Shown: positions 59,269 through 64,000 of the stretch, piece after piece
Numbering within the stretch: position 1 is the first letter of the stretch
Layout: each line of letters begins with the position of its first letter
Source of the DNA: Epiperipatus broadwayi
Lineage: Eukaryota; Onychophora; Udeonychophora; Euonychophora; Peripatidae
Assembly (NCBI GenBank): GCA_028023455.1
Contig: JAQFVV010001029.1
Location: forward strand, 62,001-126,000
Direction: 5' to 3'
Length of the DNA: 64,000 nt
Translations under genes and position numbers: made by a program
The notes under the pieces: generated by a model
Seen by the model: only the letters and a program-made list of their open reading frames with translations
The model's database searches: none
Told to the model about the DNA's origin: nothing

Positions 59269-61464
59269 TTATTTTGGCTTTTTCAGCACTGTGGTAATTC
59301 CACTGGTAGAGGGTTGCTTGTCTCTAGGAATTACTTTCTTCACAACACTATCCCCAGAATCTCCCCAGGATTGATTAGGAGGCCTAGCCCTATAATTATT
59401 CCTATATCTATAACTACCAAAATTCTGATCCCGTGTCTGATCACCTAGATTCAGACTAGAGACATTATAACTATACCTATCCTTGGTGCTCTTGGGCCTA
59501 CTCTCTGAATCTAGCTCTGAAATTTCTAGAGCATCCAGGATTTCTGATGCTTCCTCTATACTGCGGCAATCAGCAGCAATAAGCATTTGCTCAATGTTTC
59601 AGGGTAGATTGTGTCGGAGTATTCTCAGGATCTGGTGCTCTGAGAGAGGAAATGCAGTCAGACTTTTCAACTTAACTGCCTGCCCTCTGAAAAATTGTGT
59701 ATAGCTACCCTTGGTACTGCCGTACTTTTCCTGAGTGATCTGGTAGCGCACCTGGTCCTGCCTATCTTCACTCCAAAAACAGGCTAAGATAACACAACGA
59801 AAATCCCCAAAGGTAGTGGGCTTATCAAACAGGGACCGCCACCACTCCTTAGCATAGGCATAAAGATGGTTACAGGCAATGGCCAACTTTTCCCGTTCAT
59901 TTAACCTACACACAGAAAAGAGTTCTTCCAACGTATACAGATACTCTAAGGGGTTTTCCCTGCTTTCCCCACTAAAGGCCTTAATTTTAATTAAATTTGA
60001 GGTCATTGACCCTCCTACTCTATATTCATCTTTACTGGTATGGTCAGCCCTATCTACTAATTTTTTAACTTGTGGATTTTTAACTAAAGTAGGCATCCTT
60101 TTCTCAGACTGACTATGTTCTGATCTATCCCTACAGTCATCTGGACTGATGCTAACATCATTTTTCCTTGACTTTGGGTTTGACTGACTCTGCAATCCTA
60201 TATCAACTCGATCTCTTAATTCCCCTATTTTCTGATAGAGATCTTCCATCTTGGGGTTCATGTATTCCATAACATACGCCTTCTGGTTCTCCTCAACCTT
60301 CTCCAACATAACACCCAATTCATGTTGATTTATTCTGGGTCCCTCTTCTAAAGAACTTGATTTGTCCCTTTTCACTATCTCCTCCCTAAAGCTATCCATC
60401 TGTTTCCCCAATTCTTTCCTAAGATTTTGGTCCATCTGTACACACTCATTGGCCAAGACTTCTCGTATTTCCTTTTCTAAGCCACTAAACCTATTTTTCA
60501 TAGTGATGGTTTGATCTACACAGCCCAAAGTGGCTTCCTTATATGAGTCCACTTTGGCTACCACCTCCTCTAATCTAATATGAATTCCTGCAGAAGTTAT
60601 TTCGGCATTCTTTTCTATGCATTCTGATATGGATTGGGAGACCAAACCATGGACCTCATTCCTAACTAAGTCAATCTCTCTCTTATTTTCTTCAATAGAC
60701 TGCTCCACTTGAGCCTTTAATGACTGCAGTCCCTGACATCCCTCCTGTTTTGCCACTTCCATAGATCTACAAACTCCTTCTATCCTATCCTCTAATGAAG
60801 TAAACCTGTTCTTGTACTCTATATGGGATTTTTCAATCTTAGTTTCCAAGGCTATGATCATTTGGCTGTTGTTTTCAATAGATTGATCTATCTTTGCTTT
60901 TAGATCTTCTCTCAAATTTTCTATAGTTTTCTCTACAGATTGACCTATCTTTTGTTCTAGACTTTCTATACTTTTCTTACTCTCTTCTCTTAGACTTTCT
61001 ATATTTTTCTCCATCTTTTGTTCTAGATTTACCATACTTTTATTATTTTTCTCTATCTTTTGTTCTAGATTTACCATCCCTTGCTTACTATCTTCTCTTA
61101 GACTTTCTATATTTTTCTCCATCTTTTGTTCTAGATTCTCCATCTTTTGTTCTAGATTTACCATACTTTGCTTACTATCTTCTCTCATACTTCTGAGCAT
61201 CTGCATTATCATGTCCATGTCTGATGGTGCCATCTTTGCTATCTGAGCCTGGCCCACTTCTGACTCCTCATCTACTTCCACACTTGAGGCCGTATTATTG
61301 CTACTAACATTAAAGGCATCTTCCTCTACTTCCTCTCTTTCCTCTTGTGTTTTTAAGAAAACCTCCCCATCCTCTTCTTCAGTATGAAAACGATCACTGA
61401 TTCCTGGTATTGGGGCACCTTCCTCTTCCATAACCTCTTCCATACTATAATTTAGTTCACTCAT
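59269..61464 (-). CDS. Coiled-coil Gag of the LTR element, with one in-frame TGA
   Basis: ATG at 61462-61464 (MSELNYSMEEVMEEEG). The N-terminal ~70 residues are acidic. Residues ~75-430 are a long coiled coil with repeated heptad blocks (NLEQKMEKNIESLRE recurs). Residues ~492-621 match the retrotransposon Gag capsid family: IKAFSGESRENPLEYLY, then AKEWWRSLF, F...FWSEDRQDQVR and a helical end (LSEHQILRILRHNLP). A TGA at 59599-59601 interrupts it. The same frame continues at once (from NIEQMLIAADCRSIEEASE) for ~110 codons to TAA at 59269. The tail is basic and Tyr/Arg-rich (YRYRNNYRARPP) with no CCHC knuckle. The TGA may be a recent mutation or sequencing difference; nothing supports programmed readthrough. 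Confidence 0.9.
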
Positions 61465-62670
61465 GTTATAAAACTATATATATCCCATCTGTACTTCCCT
61501 GACCATCAAAAATCCACACATCTTCTCCCTGTCTGACACCTATTCTGACCAACTGACTGATTTGATTTTCACCTTATTATGCATTTACAAATACAACAAC
61601 AACAAAAAAAAATTTTAATATCCTTATTTAATGAACTACACAACAATAATCTATATAGTGCATGTCTGTCTGTAATAGCCCAAATTATACATTCATCCAT
61701 TCTCCCAGAAATCCGACAGATATTGACAGTCCACAGAATGACTAGCAGTTCACAATCTTGAGATAAATAAAAGAATTCAGTCACAGCACTATAATCACAC
61801 AATGCATCACGAGCACTCAGAAGATCATCCCAATTCGATCACTATTAACTACCACAACCCTTGATTAAATGAAGCAAACTCTGTTGCAATAAAAGATGTA
61901 TTAAGTCTTAGGGGCTAAAATAGATAAACTATGCCTTGCTCTCTCTCTTGGAGTCTTATGTGGCAAGTATCAAGGAATGCCCTGCTTATTATAGACTACA
62001 AAAACGAAACCTTGCTCTCTCTCTCTTGGAGACTTATAGGCTGATATCATGGCAGGTCTGCTGTTAACTGCTTCATGATAAAATAAAGATAACATATAAA
62101 TTGGGTTGGAGCAGTGAATGGGTTTGATCATTCATAAGTTACACGAAATACATAGCATTCTCAAGGCAATGACAAAACTCCTCCACTCATCATCAAAACT
62201 GCAATCTAACCAACCAAACTCCAACGATCAACCATCCAATCAAACCTCTAAAATCATAGACTTTTTACAAAATGAACTCCCCAAACACACATGAGACTAC
62301 TATTCCATAATTCATCACTATTACTATGCCTATCCTATCTGGCAATAAATCATTTTAATGTTCCACAAAAAAAATCTATTATTTATTTCACCTTTGTCTT
62401 AAGTTGTGATATTCATCTCTATTTTCAAAATTGATAAAAAAAAAAAAACAAGCTGTTTTATGGCTGTACCCATTTTATCATCATCAATGAAAAATTAAAT
62501 CATATTAAACATCATCATCTAAAATAAGACTGTTTGGCCAAGAAAATTTTGTAAGACAAAAAAAATTTTTACTGAAAAAAAAATTTTACTAAAAAAATTT
62601 CTCTATTTTTAACCACACATCTCCCATCATTCTATAGACTCTCTTTTTCAGGTATATGGTAAAATATCAG
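61465..62670 (-). other. Leader (5' untranslated) region of the gag-only element
   Basis: About 1.2 kb between the PBS and the gag ATG, AT-rich, with no ORF above background. It contains a local repeat, TTGCTCTCTCT-TGGAG at ~61937 and ~62013 (CCTTGCTCTCTCT...CTTGGAG.CTTAT). Packaging and dimerisation signals would be expected here but cannot be identified by eye. Confidence 0.65.
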
Positions 62671-62688
62671 GCCCCAGTTGGGTGTCCA
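62671..62688 (-). other. Primer binding site
   Basis: The minus strand reads TGGACACCCAACTGGGGC one base inside the 5' LTR. It resembles the lysine tRNA type (TGGCGCCCAACGTGGGGC) with two substitutions near the start and one missing base; the tRNA assignment is tentative. Confidence 0.75.
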
Positions 62689-62689
62689 T

Positions 62690-64000
62690 TGTAACATAAT
62701 AAATGAGTTCAAATAGAAATAACTAAGTAAAGGTTCAAAAATTAAAAGATGATCAAAAGATATTATTATATCTGAGTAAAGGAGTTCAAATATCAACAAT
62801 TATAAGCCATTGTAGGGAAATTATCAATAACCAGTATTTATATGAAATCACGTGAAGTGAGTACACTAATAATTCAATAAAATATAACTCAGGTATACAG
62901 GCAGTAGATCTTATCCACTTTCATTTCTTGGTTTGATGTTAAGTGCATGTTTAAACAAATACTAAGTGAATATGGTCTAGCAGGGCGCCACTAGATTATC
63001 TGAATCTAGACACGGTTATATCTAATAACCTTTCACATGTACCGGGTTTGAATCCCTTTTTGGTACTTTATTTCTAATAAAAATGAGAGATTTTGCTTTT
63101 TGAGCCATATCACTATAAGCACTAATATTTAGGTAAAAGTAAAACATCTTTAAACCAAAGTGGAGTATATTAGACATAAATCATTTCTCAGATCTTAACA
63201 TAACAAATGTGTTTCAATATTTTATAAGTTCACTAGCTCAGATTATATATAACTAATTTAGGATGGCAATTCACTCATCCTTGCATGAAATAGATGATGG
63301 GATGTGGTTATAATAATACTAAGAAATCACTAAATATTATAAAATCAATATTTATTTATGGCCTTTAAACAGTTAAACAGCTCATTAATTAAAAGGTTGA
63401 TGACGATGATGATGATGATGATAATAATAACGATAATGACAAGGGTTTCAACTACAGCTCTAGGACTAAGCCTAAACATAAAACTAAATTTTATAAAGAA
63501 ATTCATAATTATTGCTTAATTTTAGCATATTTACTTATATCTTAAATAACTAATATTCAACCATTGATGATGATGAATAATCACACTTAACAAAGACTAC
63601 ACTTAATGAAATATATACGCCTCGTTTAATAAAACAAACTAATATTTATTACTACATTTCTAACATATACAGAAAAATTTCTAGATAATATGAAAATTGA
63701 CATGAATAATAATAATAATTGATTATATTACAATCCTCAGATTAATTTTAAGTTCTTCCCCCTTTCCCTTCAAATGTATTTTGTATTAAGTTGGACGTCA
63801 CATTGACCATGAAAAGTATTTCAAGACAAAAAATATTATCTGCTCATTAGCACACATACTTTAAAATTCAACATGTAAATAGAATAAAAAAAAAATGTTA
63901 GTAAAATTGAAAGAGCAAGTTTTTAGAAAAGAGTCTTAAATTATTTTCTCCCCCTCCCTTCCAAGCGCTGAAATCTATACTGAACTTGAAACAAAATAAT
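62690..64000 (-). repeat. 5' LTR of the gag-only element (partial)
   Basis: It matches 55611-56916 with about 16-20 substitutions and a few 1-3-bp indels in my hand comparison. It runs off the window. High identity implies a fairly recent insertion. Confidence 0.93.

Larger units (their letters stand above)
33071..64000 (+). other. RSPH4A/6A intron (at least ~31 kb) or end of gene beyond window
   Basis: No continuation of the radial spoke frame was recognised after the donor at 33071. The sequence holds repeats and mobile elements. The gag on the minus strand near the right end belongs to an LTR element. Confidence 0.5.
55611..64000 (-). mobile_element. Gag-only LTR retrotransposon with very long LTRs (minus strand, 5' end truncated by window)
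   Basis: Direct repeats begin at 55611 and 62690 and stay ~98-99% identical for at least 1.3 kb, to the window end. Between them, on the minus strand, lie in order a PBS, a ~1.2-kb leader, a long gag, ~370 bp, and a polypurine tract. No protease, RT or integrase is present in the ~3.8-kb interior. The structure matches non-autonomous TR-GAG/LARD elements that depend on a partner's pol. Confidence 0.87.

Noticed and set aside
59167-60112. Forward ORFs of 73-93 aa at the right end
   Set aside because: They are shadows of the minus-strand gag frame.

Overview
The window is strongly AT-rich animal nuclear DNA, and nearly all of it is intron and repeat. The only host gene recognised is a radial spoke head protein of the RSPH4A/RSPH6A (Chlamydomonas RSP4/6) family on the + strand. 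Three exons (4593-4874, 15772-15823, 32954-33070) have compatible splice phases and read in the order expected for this protein. The introns between them are about 10.9 and 17.1 kb, and a third intron starts at 33071. No later exon was recognised, so the 3' end of the gene is probably beyond the window. The gene implies an organism with 9+2 motile cilia or flagella. Very long introns, tRNA-derived SINEs, LINEs, Ty3/Gypsy elements and hAT and Tc1/mariner-like MITEs fit an invertebrate metazoan; I cannot name the phylum safely.

The main observation is that several repeat families in these introns carry type I hammerhead ribozyme (HHR) motifs. Family A is a ~434-bp unit, three in tandem at 1-1281, with dispersed copies near 21.7-22.0 kb and 49.6-50.0 kb and a diverged inverted pair at 3.0-3.7 kb. 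Family B has a ~453-bp unit present as more-than-unit-length copies at 12.8, 19.2 and other places. Family C consists of fold-back elements bounded by a GGGATTTGAAC-like inverted repeat (2.0, 13.9, 20.9, 39.0, 55.1 kb). In each family a CUGANGA core, a short stem II, GAAA, a minimal stem III and an NUH cleavage site are flanked by pairable stem I strands. Paired changes between copies suggest that the RNA fold was selected. This looks like metazoan 'retrozymes' or HHR satellites, in several unrelated-looking families within one locus.

The second notable item is at the right end. It is a minus-strand LTR retrotransposon with very long LTRs (inferred ~3.27 kb; 55611-58882 and 62690 to beyond the window end), a PBS, a PPT, and an internal region with only a long coiled-coil Gag (59269-61464, one in-frame TGA) and no pol. 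It is a gag-only, TR-GAG/LARD-like element.

Other mobile DNA: a decayed, pol-deleted Ty3/Gypsy element (24183-27649) with a ~0.95-kb MITE nested in gag, and a second copy of that MITE at 28472; LINE fragments at 23.1-23.7, 29.6, 50.5 and 52.3 kb; three tRNA-derived SINEs with target-site duplications; a hAT MITE with an 8-bp TSD at 54279; and several large near-perfect inverted repeats, the cleanest at 14298-15063. The stretches 7.1-11.9, 16.6-19.2, 33.3-38.2 and 40.4-44.4 kb hold AT-rich sequence with little recognisable.
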